DNA of 64,000 nucleotides from Aphrophora alni. Its lineage: Eukaryota; Arthropoda; Insecta; Hemiptera; Aphrophoridae. Both the position numbers and the translations under genes were made by a program. Under the pieces are notes generated by a model. The model was not told the DNA's origin. It was given only the letters and a program-made list of their open reading frames with translations, and did no database searches. Below, piece after piece: positions 10,212 to 21,995 of this stretch (positions are counted from its first letter, which is position 1; every line of letters begins with the position of its first letter). The DNA lies in assembly GCA_963513935.1 (NCBI GenBank), contig OY740774.1, forward strand, positions 84,034,890-84,098,889. The letters run 5' to 3'.

Positions 10212-10971
10212 TTTGTCTACAGTTGTTGACAAAGTGGCATTTTGTTCATTTAAATTAGTTTGCAAAACAGCTGATTTCTCAACAGTTTCACTTTGCCCAC
10301 TACTTTGCTCACTCCGAATGACAACCGAACAAAACAAAATTTATAGATTAAGTTTATTTGAATTGATTTATAATATACAGGAAATGTCCCGTATGTAGGT
10401 TAGATTAATTCTTGCATGTAAAATAACGTAAATAAACAACAAAACAACGTTTTAAAGTTGAAAAAGGAAGTTATTATTCATGAAGATGATTGACAGTGTA
10501 TGTACACGGAGAGTATTTTTCGTTTGCCGAGTTTTGAAGTTGGCAATCCCGTTTCCTCAACAATACACCTAAGTTATTTGTAATATTCATAAATAACCTC
10601 AGTTTTGACGTGAGAACTTCTACTCAGTGTTGATGTGTTGTTTAGCACTACTGCTATATTTTGTGTAGTTAGTTTTAAAATATGGACAGTTCAGAGGATG
10701 AAAACCTGTCAAATACCCCGCCTAACTTAGCGGAAAAAGCTAACAACGTTGTACTAAATCTCCTTCCTGTAAAATTAAGGAAAATGTACGACCGCCACTA
10801 TGAACTGTTTTTATTGCCAAAATAACAACTGTAGACAAAGTATAATGTGCAATTCGTGAGCAAAGTGTTTTTTTTAAACTCGATAAAATTGACGCACTCG
10901 GCAAACCTTGTGCGTCAACATTTTTCTTTCGTTTAAAAAAGTGCCACTTTGCTCACTAGTTGCACAAATAG
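10212..10971 (+). mobile_element. Dispersed element R4, copy 1
   Basis: Nearly identical to 54828-55593. The left end TTTGTCTACAGTTGT is matched by its perfect reverse complement at 10827-10841, just after the stop codon of a 47-aa ORF. A further foldback (10848-10967) follows, with arms built on TGTGCAA-GTGAGCAAAGTG. It includes the inner hairpin TTGACGCAC...GTGCGTCAA at 10890-10919. Overlapping open frames at 10141-10398 and 10152-10337 are not conserved as proteins. Confidence 0.7.
10682..10825 (+). CDS. 47-aa ORF resembling the N-terminus of a tyrosine-recombinase-like protein (truncated)
   Basis: An ATG-initiated frame begins MDSSEDENLSNTPP, continues with a segment reading ANNVVLNLLPVKLRKMYD, and ends YELFLLPK. 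The acidic start followed by 'A-NNV--NLLP-KSR--Y---Y--F' resembles, from memory, the N-terminal helical region of insect proteins of the phage-integrase/Crypton-like tyrosine recombinase group. All catalytic parts are absent: the frame stops at the inverted repeat of the element. The copy at 55305-55448 keeps the same length, start and stop with five amino-acid replacements. It could be a captured or internally deleted 5' coding end. Confidence 0.4.
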   Translation: MDSSEDENLSNTPPNLAEKANNVVLNLLPVKLRKMYDRHYELFLLPK

Positions 10972-11424
10972 CTATTTCAAAGACGGCGTCCATATTTCAT
11001 TTCCCTCTTTTTTATTCACAACTACGAAAACGATATTTTCAGTAAAGAATAGTTTCGGGGATCAGAATTGTTCATTTTGGAGTTGTCGTACTTCACACAC
11101 AGCTGTGTAGACTGCAAGCAAATCAAATTGAATTATTACTTGCGTCTAAGCATTAATAAATTGACATTGATGCTTGTTTAAAGGGATGTAAACAGTTAAT
11201 ATAACAAGTTGTAAAGTTGGCAATGGTTCAAGACTAGGAAGATTATTCACTTAGAAACACACTATGCAGTGTCCATTAACATTATTGTTGTTGAAAGTGG
11301 ATTTTTTATGATGGTGTTATTCGGCTTGCAGCCAGTAAGTCTTTCTCTGAGGGGGTGGAACAGACGATCTGATGGTCCTAACTTCACTCCATAATGAAGT
11401 TATCATTCATTCATTCTCTCATTA
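10972..11424. other. No recognisable gene
   Basis: Low-complexity AT-rich DNA. A 'gacggcgtccatatttcattt' phrase near 10983 looks repeat-like. No ORF of note was seen. Confidence 0.4.
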
Positions 11425-11426
11425 TA

Positions 11427-12408
11427 CAGGGTGTTCGAAAAATGTGGGGCAATAATTTACGTAGTGATTCCTTGGGTCGAAATAAGCAAAAAAGTTTATA
11501 TAGACATATGTCCTATCTCGATTCGTTTAGCGTCTGTCTGTCTGTATGTGTTTTTTACAAAATAATTCATAACTCCTTAACGGTTAGAGTTACAGCGATG
11601 AGATTCTGCACAAATGTTCATCTTATTGGCCGCTATCTTTTTGCAAAATATGAATAAAAAAAAATCTTTAACCGTTTCAAAATGGCGGCTATTTTAAATA
11701 TTTGACGGCCAATTTCACGAAAATTTTACAAAAAAATTCTAAAATACATAAAATGTAGTAAGTTTTATGGAGATTCCAACTATATCTTATTAAGCTTATT
11801 TTGGACGAAGAATAACAGAGAAATTAATTTCTTCCTTGCTATACCTACAGTTTTCTCCATTTAAACAATGTTAAAACTGTAACAAATTTCATAAAATCAC
11901 AAAAGTTGTGTTTCTTTAAAAAGTGTTCATTTTGTACATGTTTGAAAATAAAATAATATTTATGTAATTGATAATTTGTGATTTATCTTAGCAAGGAAGA
12001 AATTAATTTCTCTGTTATTCTTCGTCCAAAATAAGCTTAATAAGATATCGTTGGAATCTCCATAAAACTTACTACATTTTATGTATCTTGCAATTTTTTT
12101 GTAAAATTAACGGTTTTAGTGAAATTTGCCGTCAAATATTAAAAATAGCCGCCATTTTGAAACGGTTAAAGATTTTTTTATTCATATTTTGCACAAAGAT
12201 AGCGGCTAATAAGATGAACATTTGTGCAGAATCTCAACGCTGCAACTCAAACCGTTAAGGAGTTATGAATTATTTTATAAAAAACACATACAGACAGACA
12301 GACGCTAAACGAATCGAGATAGGACATATGTCTATATAAACTTTTTTGCTTATTTTGACCCAAGGAATCACTACGTAAATTATTGCCCCACATTTTTCGA
12401 ACACTCTG
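11427..12408. mobile_element. Long foldback transposon FB1 (about 980 bp), TA-flanked
   Basis: The left arm (about 11427-11842) and right arm (about 11988-12408) are near-complete reverse complements of more than 400 bp. The ends are CAGGGTGTTCGAAAAATG and its partner ending CGAACACTCTG, each preceded or followed by TA. The arms include 'gtctgtctgtctgtatgtg', 'aaaatggcggctattttaa' and 'aataacagagaaattaattt'. The 145-bp centre is unique. The 87-codon frame at 11394-11657 is an arm artefact. TA duplication and CAGGGTG ends suggest mobilisation by a Tc1/mariner-superfamily transposase. Confidence 0.75.
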
Positions 12409-12689
12409 TATATGGGTGAAATAATTTCCAAAAACGAACCTTGTCAGTTTTGATTATACTTGATTTCATCTTATGGTATATAAGATGAGTTTAAGACAAT
12501 GAAGTAATTTTATACCTTATTTAAGTATTATTTAAAATAATCTACAAAATCTGAGACGCCCATGGTGGTTAATTTTCACTTTTTTACAGACAACTGTTGG
12601 ACAGAGATTATTGTTTTGTGTTAATGTTGTTGCACCTGTATAGTTTATGTAACTTTTTACCAGCATGCTGAAAACAAAGACCTTCTTTC

Positions 12690-14320
12690 ATTTTCAAAAT
12701 ATCTACAGTTTAACTAGTATATTAATTGCTTTTTTTATGAACATAATGATATCATTATATTTTTTATAGGTCAAAAGATAAAGTTATGGATAAAAAATAT
12801 TTCTTGGTAATTGACTACAAAATCCAGATGTTTATAATACCTGTTATTACTTAATTAATATTCGATGAATTAAATTATGTGTGTAATTACATCGTAAATG
12901 CACTTTTTGTGGGTAATGTTATTTAGATTGACTGAAATCCTTTCCTTTAAAGGGATAGGATAAATTGAATCCTCAAATGGTTGCTCTTTAAAATGTCTAG
13001 GCCTAATCTCTAATACCGTCGGTTTTAGAGACCAGATTTATCGCCTTTTTAATTATAAACATAATGATTATAACATGACATACTTTTATTATAGGTTATA
13101 ATATAAACAAGTCATTGATTAGAACATCCAGAAGTTTATAATACCGGTTATTTCTTATTAATTAGTCTAGTGGACAAATTAAATTATGTGATAAAGTTAC
13201 TTCTTTGTGGATAATATTAATTGACCTTTGCTGTAAAAGATTTACTAAGAGTAGGATAATTGGATACCTCAAATAGATGTTAATTCATCATTTTCAATAT
13301 AATTTAATTTAAAATTTTTTCATAAGGCAAAATAGCAGAGATTAAATTTATTGCCTTTTTAATTACCTATGGAAAAAATGAATTCATTACTTTTGTTATC
13401 AAAAGATAACCACAATGTTGATCAAATAATTTCTTGGTAATTGACTAGAACATCCAGAAGTTTATAATACTGGTTTTTTCTTATTAATAGTCACAAATTA
13501 AATTATGTGATAAAGTTACTCTTTGTGGAGAATATTAATTGACCTTTGCTGTAAAAGATTTATTTATTATTTTCTAGCAAAATAATTTATTTAGCTACTT
13601 AAAAAGTGTCTACTAAAGGTAATTTAAAATGCAGTTAATTTAAAAAAAAGAAGTTTTAACACCTTTACTGTAAAGAAGTAGGTAAATTGAATCCTCAAAT
13701 GGAAGTCATTCGTACATTTTCAAGATAATTTCCGTTTGAAATGTTTAATCTGGAATACTGTCGGGTTTACAAAACAAAAAGTAGTGATAAAATTTATTGC
13801 TTTTTAAATTATAAACATAATGATATTATGACATATAGATCAAAAGATAATCAAGGTTCTGAACAAAACATTTCTAGGTAATTGATTAGTATATCCAGAA
13901 GTTTATAATTCCGGTAATGGTATTTATATTTATTAAAACTCCTTTAATTAGATTATATGTGTAATTAATTACATGGCAAAGGGTCTCGGCTGGTAATGTA
14001 ATTTATCTGCTTTGCCGTAAACAAATTATTTAGGTGTAGAATAAAATGAATTTTCAAATAGGTGTTATTTCGTTCATTTTCAAAATTGTTGCAGTTTAAA
14101 ATCTAGAATAGCGTCGTTAAAGGGAAAATTTTTTTTTTTATTTTTTATTGTAGATCAAAAAATAATCAAGTTTATTGATAACAACAAATTTCTTGGTAAT
14201 TGGCTAGAACATACAGAAGTTTATTTCTTATTAATATTAGACCAAATTAATTACATGGTAAAGTTACTATTTACGTGTAATATTAATTCCTTTGCAGTAA
14301 AGTAAATTGAATCCTCAGAA
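12690..14320 (+). repeat. Diverged tandem repeat, about 320 bp unit
   Basis: The phrase 'tcttggtaattgactagaac', then 'atccagaagtttataatacc', recurs near 12823, 13128, 13453, 13894 and 14213. Each is followed by 'caaattaaattatgtgataa' and 'ttgacctttgctgtaaaaga'-like text. Spacings are about 305, 325, 441 and 319 bp. An isolated piece lies at 15255-15310. This is an old, decayed array with no coding frame. Confidence 0.6.
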
Positions 14321-14955
14321 AGTAAAAGGGACGCTGACAGGAACAGAGGGGAAGTAAAGTGTTCTAGATACGTGTGTATGAATAGGGTGTTTTCTTTTAT
14401 GATATAAGCCTAATGAGTTTCAGAGACAATCTGTACTTACTCGTGGATTTTAAAAGAAACTTACACTAGACTTGTACAGAATACAATATTATGTGGTAAA
14501 TGTCTAATGTAGATATTAAAATTTAATGAAATCGTGTTGTTTTACACACCTCATTTTGAAACAATTGGATCGTCCTTTAGCTGGGAGGAGCCTTTTCAAG
14601 TATCGAAATACATTATTTCTGTCAAAAATAAGCAATTTACAAGTTTGCATTCGATGTTCAGAAGACGCAATGAGTCTATGCGTCTAGGTTTCGTAAGTTA
14701 CCTAGCGTGTCTTTAGATGTAACTGTCTTCTAACAGGTAAATGTTACACGATGTATGATTTCAGAATCATGTGAACTAGGTCCCATGAAATATGTATGTA
14801 GGAGCTAGCCAGACCTTGTAAACTTAAACTGGGTAACTGGGAAAGAAACCTAACAAAATGAAACAATGTTTTAGGAAATACAATGTGAAAGCGACATTAA
14901 CACTATAGAGAAAAGATTAAGGAAGAATATAGAAGAAAGTGAAGCATGATTAAAA
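14321..14955. other. No recognisable gene
   Basis: A 60-codon frame at 14534-14716 has no recognisable domain. No repeat partners were noticed in the window. Confidence 0.4.
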
Positions 14956-14959
14956 TAGA

Positions 14960-15236
14960 GTCTACGAAAAAAAATGTAAGTGCAACATAACATATTTAGG
15001 CCAAACAGGATGGAAATTAAAACAAGATTTAGGGAACATATTAGGTCGTAGAAATATGAAGAGTTCAAATTACGCTTCTCATTTACTAAAAGATATACCA
15101 TATGAAATGAAAGATTCTATGAGGTTATTGCAATTTATTATTATTTTTCAAAGTCACATTCAGGTGAAATTTGAACTAGAGCTTGGAAAAATTGTAATAA
15201 CACTACTGTTATTTTTATTTTGTTCTGTAGGCTGAG
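14960..15236 (+). pseudogene. Penelope-like element GIY-YIG endonuclease fragment
   Basis: From 14981 an open frame reads CNITYLGQTGWKLK... and then NMKSSNYASHLLKD. GIY-YIG endonucleases of Penelope-like elements have a YIGQTGR-(F/L)K-R--EH block followed by S-(F/Y)A-HLL---H. Here the T-L-GQTG motif and the SNYASHLL block are present, but the catalytic R-EH portion has decayed (R to W, EH lost). The frame stays open to 15233. The upstream reverse transcriptase is missing. A better-preserved relative is on the minus strand at 31938-32321. Confidence 0.55.
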
Positions 15237-15239
15237 GAA

Positions 15240-15940
15240 TAACAGAGTTATCGATAGAAAACAAAAAGGATAATTTTCTGGTAATTGTCTAGAACATCCA
15301 CTGGCTTACACCATCTCTTTATTATTACGAAATTACACTTTGTGAATTAAGGCACATTGCATTATTAAGCACTGTTAATACGTTTGTTTCGGCCATAATA
15401 TCGTATTCACAAGGTCTAATACATCCAATAATAATTACAAACTGGTTTAAACCAGTAGGTGTTCTAGACAATGACTAGAGGAGTTCAATAAAAGGAAGTT
15501 GGAAAAATGTCGACATAATTTTTCGAAACTGTTGATTTAAAAATTTGCACAACAGCTGTTTTAAGGAATAAAGCTTATCAATTAACTACATGATTTTTAA
15601 AGGGTATTGGCAACGTTTTTTTTATCGAGAAAAATGGACCTCTGAAAACTCCTAAACACCTTGTTTTATCATTAGTTTGATATAGCTCATAAACAGTTAA
15701 AGATTACGAAAAACACCCTAGAACCATAAAAGTCTTAAGATAATAAGTGTTATTCAAACTCGTAATAAGTAGGGGTTTCCGTAAAAAAAAAATACAGCTG
15801 GCCGCGATATAGAAAAATAATGGGTGATATAAAAAATACCTGAATACTTCTAGTTTTAACTCAAGAAATCCTGGGGTTTATCTTTTTAAGTTTTTGTAAC
15901 TTTTGTACAGCGGTCACATCTGTATATAAAAAGCCAATGA
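15240..15940. other. No recognisable gene
   Basis: Includes one outlying piece of the 320-bp repeat (15255-15310) and T/A-rich text. No coding signal was seen. Confidence 0.4.
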
Positions 15941-15944
15941 TAGA

Positions 15945-16753
15945 TGAGTCCCTAAACTCTCTTCTAACCCTTTTAGGTATTTTTCTTGAGCCAAAGACAA
16001 ATTAAAATATCATATTTAAGACGTTAAAACTCTTTTGTTATCCTTACGGCCGCCATTTCCCCCCCTTCTTTTTTTTCCCACGTAAACATTTTTATTTTAA
16101 GAACGGGTTGTTGTATTGAATTGAAATTTAGTATGGAACTTTATAATTTAAAGAATTAATTCCAAAAGAAACAAATATATTTTCAATTACTATTTTCAAA
16201 ATGTCGGTCATTTTTATGAAGCAATGTACTAAAAAATATCTTCAGACATGCAATATGCGTTATGTTATATCCACAGTTTAACAAAGTAACATTTACTCAG
16301 CTGATAAGTGCAACCAACAATTAAAACAGCTGATTGTTGTGGTTCACCATCTTTGGTGACGCCGCATGACGAGATATTTTAGCAGGTCTACATTGCTTCA
16401 TAAAAATTGACTTTTTCCGTTGTTGTTTTTCCGATTTTTAAAAATTTGACATTGTTGTTTGTACTTAAAAAAGGGTATTTGTAGTAACTTTTTTTTAACG
16501 ATTATCCCATTTTGAAAATAGTTATTGACAAATTTTCTTTTTGGAATTAAGTCTTTAAATTTTAAAGCTCCATACCAAATTTCAATTAAATACAACAACC
16601 CGTTCTTAAAATAAAAATATTGAAGTAAAAAAAAGCAAAACGACGTCTGTAAGAATAACGAAGAAGTTTTGGACATTTTAAGTATGATATTTTGATTTTT
16701 CTTTGGCTGAGGAAAAATACCTATAAAGGTTATCAGAGAGTTCAGTGACATCC
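15945..16753. mobile_element. Long foldback element FB2 (about 810 bp)
   Basis: The left arm 15945-16230 and right arm 16387-16753 are diverged reverse complements. Shared blocks include 'tttaggtatttttcttgagc', 'aagaacgggttgttgtatt', 'gaaatttagtatggaacttt' and 'tttttatgaagcaatgta'. The centre (16231-16386) contains AACAGCTGATTGTTGTGG. The 117-codon minus frame at 16398-16751 is simply the right arm read backwards and is not a gene. The ends were not resolved to the base. Confidence 0.65.
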
Positions 16754-16755
16754 TG

Positions 16756-17371
16756 TATACAGGCTGATTCTTTTATCGCGGGCACTATTGGTACATCGTA
16801 AACTGATTAATCTAATGAAAAACTCTTAAATGTGGGACTGATGTTATTTTTACATATAAGTGAAAAAATGTTTTGCAAACTCTGAAAAATGGCCGTCGTT
16901 TTCTATTATGGCGGCCAACTTTTTAATTTCTAATGGGGATCCCAATTTTATGGTATATTTAGATTCTGTACAACATTTTAAAACTTTTTTATTATGGGTT
17001 ATTGTTTGATAAACCTAGTAGTTTATGTGTAATAAGGCGGTTAAAATTTCCAACATTTGAGTTTAAAGTATTTTCAGGATGATATTTTCCCTACTTCCCA
17101 TTGTTGAATCAAGTTAAAAATGTAAGTAGGCATAGTCTAAGATGTGTAATGTAGGACTACAAAATAATTTGTGTATTATAATCTTGCAAATTATTATTTT
17201 CTCAGGCTATTTAATTCCTGCTTATTTTATACTACTTTTTTTTAACACTAGATTCTAGCAAGTTTTTATTTGTTGCACAATATTTCTGTTATTTGTAGTT
17301 CTACATTATATGTACGCATATTAGTCAGGTAAAACATAGAGTTTGCCTACGTTCTGAGTCACTCTGTATAA
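16756..17371 (+). repeat. Dispersed repeat family R5
   Basis: It shares 'tttgataaacctagtagttt', 'aaatttccaacatttgag', 'cttcccattgttgaatcaa' and 'gtaagtaggcatagtctaag' with 44140-44400. It ends CACTCTGTATA near 17371, like the ends of the CAGGGTG element group. Half of a TIR element is likely. Confidence 0.5.
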
Positions 17372-18640
17372 GATATTTCCACACTGTAACATTTTAGTCT
17401 AATTGCTTTGACTAATAGCTATAGCTACGTTAGAAATCGACTAATAGATGTGTATTATATAAGTGGACTTGAAAGCGAAGATCGACATTAAAGTTTTACG
17501 TAATCACGCGCCCACACGCTCGCGTGTTTTAACAACGTTTCTTCCCGCGCATCGCCGGCCATTGACAAAAACAACCAGTCCGGCTGGAAGCAATCTAAAC
17601 ATAGTTCACAATAGAATAACATCTTAAAAATAGCCATTGGTTGCGATCAAAATCGGTAGATTGTTGGTACGGACTGTACGCACTTGTTCCAAGGACAACT
17701 ACTGTACAGTCTGTTGGGTAAACAAACAGACAAGGTGGATGAACCCTTTGCGGCAGGTTAAAGAAGCTTTTTACCTTTAATATTGTACTGGTCTAGGCTA
17801 GTAACCTTTCCTAGGGTCACGTGATCGAGGGGGAACTGGTTACCTTTTTTGGAGTGTCTGTTTATGGTTGTTTTTTCTTGTTGCCGGTTAGGAGGTTTTG
17901 TAAATACTGTTGAGCTCACTGCAGTTGATGTGCATTAGTGGTTCTAAAGTACAAGCTTAAATAAACGGTGCAAAAACATTGCACAAACTTTGTCACTCAC
18001 TCATCAACAAACCAAATGAAATGAACCAAAATTTATCTCACCGAATCGAACTAAAAATTCGGTAGAAATCGATCTAAAAGTGAAAATAAACATGCGCTGT
18101 CTTTAAGAAGAAAAAAATATATGTGTACAGTATGCGCCAAAACAAACAGTACTGAGGCTTAATCCATTGTTGATTGTTGTTATGTTACATTCTTTATTAT
18201 AAATTTCTAGTTTGAGGTTAGTTTACACTGTAATGGTTCTTACAACACAAGAAAACCACTGTTGAGTGTTATTTCCGTTCACACTGAACAGATCGTTCGG
18301 GTGGTCCGAGATTAGCACTTGAAGTTATTAATTTTCAATAATAATTTCACTAACAGCCGCCAAGTAATGTTGTAATGTAATGTGTTGTTGAAAAGTAGTG
18401 TACTGGGAGTCAAACCAACGACAGACTTCGCCGGACATTTTTGAAAATGAATATCAGTGGTAGTTCTTGAATGCATCTTGGTGGATTTACGTTTAAAATT
18501 CAGACTAGTCAATCTTTAAATGCCAGAGTTGTTTGTTGGCCTCAATGTTAGCGATAGAATACGAAAACCCTGAGTTTCCAGGTGAAAGTAAATTGTTTCA
18601 ACAGCGCGTTTTCTTAGATTTCAAAGTCCTGAAGCCACAA
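17372..18640. other. No recognisable gene; one GC-richer patch
   Basis: At 17500-17580 CpG-containing text (CACGCGCCCACACGCTCGCG) contrasts with its surroundings. A host regulatory or exon fragment is possible but nothing supports it. A minus frame at 18312-18512 has no domain. Confidence 0.4.
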
Positions 18641-18649
18641 CACAGGTAA

Positions 18650-18960
18650 CCGTTTGGTGTGGTATATCAGCGAAGCTCCTGATAGCACGACAAAACCCCG
18701 TGAGATCGTTGAAGATGATTACGGGAGTCCTGGTATTGTGAACCAGGTACGTTACAAAGAGAAAATCATTCTAAAGAGATCTCGGGGGTTTTGTCGTGTT
18801 AGAAGCTTGGATTTTGGTTCCCAGAGGGACCAACAAGATGGCGCCACGGTATTAGACACTCTTGTTTTGCTGAAACGTTTGGCGAGGAACGTATTTTCTA
18901 TTCCCACTACATTCCCCTGATCTCTCGCCACCCGACTTGGGGAAGGGAGTTGGTACCGTC
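18650..18960 (+). other. GC-richer block with inverted repeats and an 88-codon frame
   Basis: CACGACAAAACCCC-GTGAGATC (18686-18707) is mirrored by GATCTCGGGGGTTTTGTCGTG (18778-18798), with a CCTGGT/ACCAGG hairpin between them (about 18729-18747). The frame 18654-18920 ('MVWYISEAPDSTTKP...') spans this but matches no family I recognise. The palindromes suggest a repeat or structured RNA rather than a protein gene. Confidence 0.35.
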
Positions 18961-19384
18961 ACCGAACTTCGAGAATGGATAACTAGATGTGTTAGACGAA
19001 TGCAATAACCCCTTTTCATTACGCTACGAATGTGGCTTAAAACTTACTACAGGGTATACAGAGAACTGTGCTTGTATAACACTAAAAGTCTCTGTTCACC
19101 TTCATTGTTGTACATTTCTTACAAAATAAAAGATTTTAAACGTATAATTTCGGTACTGTTTGTTGTGGCTCATACTGTATTTAAAGAGACACTAAACTTG
19201 CTTCAAGTTGTCAATCAACGAGTGAAAATAAACCATGGCGTCGATCTTTGAAAAAAAATTACACCTGCTTTAAAATATTTATCAATAACAGCGGTCTACG
19301 TTGATTATTTTGTCGCTTATCCCTGAACCGCGTGTTTTCACTTGTTAATTGTCTTTTTGCACTCGAGTTTGAGTCATTGATCTT
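18961..19384. other. No recognisable gene
   Basis: A 73-codon frame at 19030-19251 has no known domain and no repeat partner. Probably chance. Confidence 0.4.
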
Positions 19385-19565
19385 TATATTTCACTAAAAA
19401 TTTGAATGAAATCGGTAGATTTTATTTTGAGAAAATTAGTCTTTTATAACAGCTCATTAGCAAATTTTAGAGTTTTTTCCCCATAAGTAGCAAACGACAT
19501 TTTTGAAGCGATAGCAACTACCGATGCCGTATTAGTTTGATCTCTTTAACTCAAATATTTTAAGG
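19385..19565 (+). repeat. R1 copy
   Basis: It has 'atttcactaaaaatttgaat', GAAATCGGTAGA, 'tgagaaaattagtctttta' and 'tttttgaagcgatagcaac', in the R1 order. Confidence 0.5.
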
Positions 19566-19594
19566 ATAGTGTGGTTTCTTCAGGGTCTCAGCAC

Positions 19595-19830
19595 GGATTT
19601 TCCAATCCCGAGCGTCGTAGCTGGATCTACACCCTTTTTTCATGTAGTCTTGGGTTAGATCCCTCTCATTCATTTTCCTATTAGGTGTCTCTTGACCAAT
19701 TCTTGTTCTTTTCCGATCCTGACGCTATTACAATTGTTGTTGGGTCTGTATTGTACGTTATTTTCTTCTTACAAGGCGATGATGTGCCGAGTGGTTGTTC
19801 GCTTTCAAACAGGTAAACATAAATTGTTTA
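19595..19830 (+). repeat. R2 copy, nearly full length
   Basis: It begins 'tttccaatcccgagcgtcgt' and 'agctggatctacacc'. It then has 'catgtagtcttgggttagat', 'ggtgtctcttgaccaatt', 'cgatcctgacgctatta' and ends 'gatgatgtgccgagtggttg'. Confidence 0.65.
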
Positions 19831-20119
19831 CGTAGATTTGTTTAAAACCTTGAAAATTAGCAACGTTTTACGACAGGATGTGCGCAAACTTGCGTGTTTT
19901 AAATTATAAAACTTTAAATATAACCCAAGACCAATTATCCTTACAAAATGTGTGTGCATTGGACCTGCATCAATAACAGAGGGAACTCTCAAGGTCATAT
20001 GAAGTCGTTTCCGTTGTTTTGACGCGGGGGCTTCAATTAGTTCACAAGTTGGTAGAGAGAGTATTATGGTGGCGTGAAAAGTTTTTAATATTATTGTTTC
20101 AATAGTAACTTGTTTTCCA

Positions 20120-20450
20120 GTTTTGACTAATTACATTTGTCATCTAACAGCTGTTATAAATTCTCAAGAAAAACAACAAAATATTGACAGGTATTTGACA
20201 ATTTAAACTGTTTAATTTTGCAAGATGTAGGTGGTCAATCACCAACACAACGTAAATCAGTAAATAAGTTAACCTAAAAATAGTTTTAAACAGAAAATTT
20301 ATTATAGCTATTTTAGAAACATGTTATTTTCAGCAAATCTGCAGGTAACACCGTTTAATTTGACACCTAAATTATTAAACTCGATGTAGGCCTACCCTTT
20401 ATGTGCGGCTGGCGCAGAAATTCCTTAGGGAATTACATATAACTCGGTGT
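20120..20450 (+). mobile_element. Dispersed element R6: single-copy form of the 37-40 kb satellite
   Basis: It contains one 156-bp-type monomer (AACAGCTGTTATAAATTCTC, then 'tttaattttgcaagatgta', 'caatcaccaacacaacgtaa', 'aacctaaaaatag'). A unique 3' part follows: 'tctgcaggtaacaccg' and AATTCC-TTAG-GGAATT. The same 3' part follows the large array at 40400-40525, including the AATTCC/GGAATT hairpin. The satellite therefore looks like an internal expansion of this element. A Helentron/HINE-type element, which carries central tandem repeats and a 3' hairpin, is one possible identity (inference). Confidence 0.55.
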
Positions 20451-20599
20451 AAAAAAGTTCCAGGAAAACTTTTGAAAAGGGAGAAAGCAGCAGGAAATTT
20501 AGAAATATGTTTTGGTGTAAAACAAATTATCCATCTCTACCCATTGGGGGGGAGGTGTCCATCGCCTGACACCTCATGTTTAACGGTCTTGTTTGGTAG

Positions 20600-20850
20600 T
20601 GAGTACGATAGCTGAATTTACACCTTTCGTAATGTAAGTCTTGGGTTATATCCTTCTCTAAACTTTCCTATCTTTTGACCAACTCTTGTTCTTTCCCGAC
20701 CCTGACGCTTTTAGAGTATTCCAGAGCTAGGAGGTCTTTATTTTATACTCTTTTTTTAAATTTTAATTTATTTATTTATTATTATTTTTTATATGGTGGT
20801 ACTGACCTAGAAGTTTTTCGCCTCTAAACGAGGAAAAAATGATAGAAAAT
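20600..20850 (+). repeat. R2 copy
   Basis: 'agctgaatttacacctttcg', 'atgtaagtcttgggttata', 'ttttgaccaactcttgttct' and 'cctgacgcttttagagtatt' lie in R2 order. An A/T-rich insertion of ATTTATT units occurs at 20760-20790. Confidence 0.6.
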
Positions 20851-21380
20851 AAACTGCACAAACTGGATTAGAGTCTTATTTTACTCCTATCCAAAATGGC
20901 GGCCGTTCAAATATTTAAAAAAAATCGAGTTTACATCACAATCTATATTGTAAGGAAAATATGAGAAAAATGAATACAACAAAACTTGTACTGATATTTT
21001 GGTGACCTTTAGCCAGGGACTTTATACTATTGTTTTGATAACATTGAAAACAAGAAAATTCTAAGCGTTTTGAACACGGCCTAGTGTCTGTTTTAAGCTG
21101 TACAATTTTAATTCTGAAATTTTAGCTCTGAAAAAAATAGGTTACATTTTAAGATTATAATTAAAATGTTAGGGTAACTTTCTTGTCAAAGTTGTCAAGT
21201 GATTGCTGTTAATTTATCCGTAATGGGCCAATTCATTTCGTCACTCACCAGTGCTATAGAAGAAACATGTTTTTTAAATGAATAGTACACCCCTTAATAT
21301 GAATTTCGACGATTCTGTTACCATTGAAAAGCTATCATTCTAAACTTTTATGTTCGTTCAAATAATATTTATTTTGTCAT
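20851..21380. other. No recognisable gene
   Basis: AT-rich sequence with one 'caaaatggcggccgttcaaa' phrase (20892) typical of MITE interiors. No ends were resolved. Confidence 0.4.
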
Positions 21381-21562
21381 ATACAGGGTGAGTGTGCCAC
21401 CCATTTGGAAAGTATTTGATATAACAAAAAGTAATTCAACTAGGAGCTACAGGTGCTAAACGTAGTGAAAAACAAGATTTTAGCCGTTTTCAGAAGTCCA
21501 TTTTCTATACTTAAAACCGTCGAACTGAGATTAAAATTATAACGTATACCTAGTATAATGTA

Positions 21563-21835
21563 AAAGCAGTAGTCTTTCCTCTATGCTATGAGCGTCATTT
21601 CTTATTGTGTCGACTCAGCTACGTTTTGAATAATTGCTACTTTCAGTTCTTCAACTCTTACACCCTGGCTTCTTTATGTCTGCAACGGACTTGATGGTTT
21701 CAAACTTACTAACAAGCTTTATATACGCGACTACACTGCACGGTCCGTCTCTCAAACCGTTGCGAGTACGAAACTTTCTTAACCCGGTTGATAATCTCCG
21801 TTCACATTCATATCACTGAGTCAATGTGATGCGTG
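21563..21835 (-). pseudogene. Transposase N-terminal relic, second copy
   Basis: Homologous along its length to 1025-1306, starting AAGCAGTAGTCTTTCCTC and ending TGATGCGTGTTT. The minus strand gives the LVSKFETIKSV-like segment in broken frames. The plus frame 21634-21819 is a shadow. Its position inside a TA-flanked element supports derivation from that element's own transposase gene. Confidence 0.45.
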
Positions 21836-21995
21836 TTTGTAAAGGTAAAGTCATGATGGAATTAAAAAAAAAAAGTAAACTACTAGTTTACCACCTACTA
21901 GATTTCTATGTTGAGTTACAATGAGATAACTCGTTGCTATGGCAACAAATAAAAAGCAATGACAATAATAGATGATGTTTCAATAAATCCCAATT

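Noticed and set aside
16398..16751. 117-codon minus-strand frame, one of the longest in the window
   Set aside because: It lies wholly in one arm of a foldback element, is F/K/L-rich and has no known domain.
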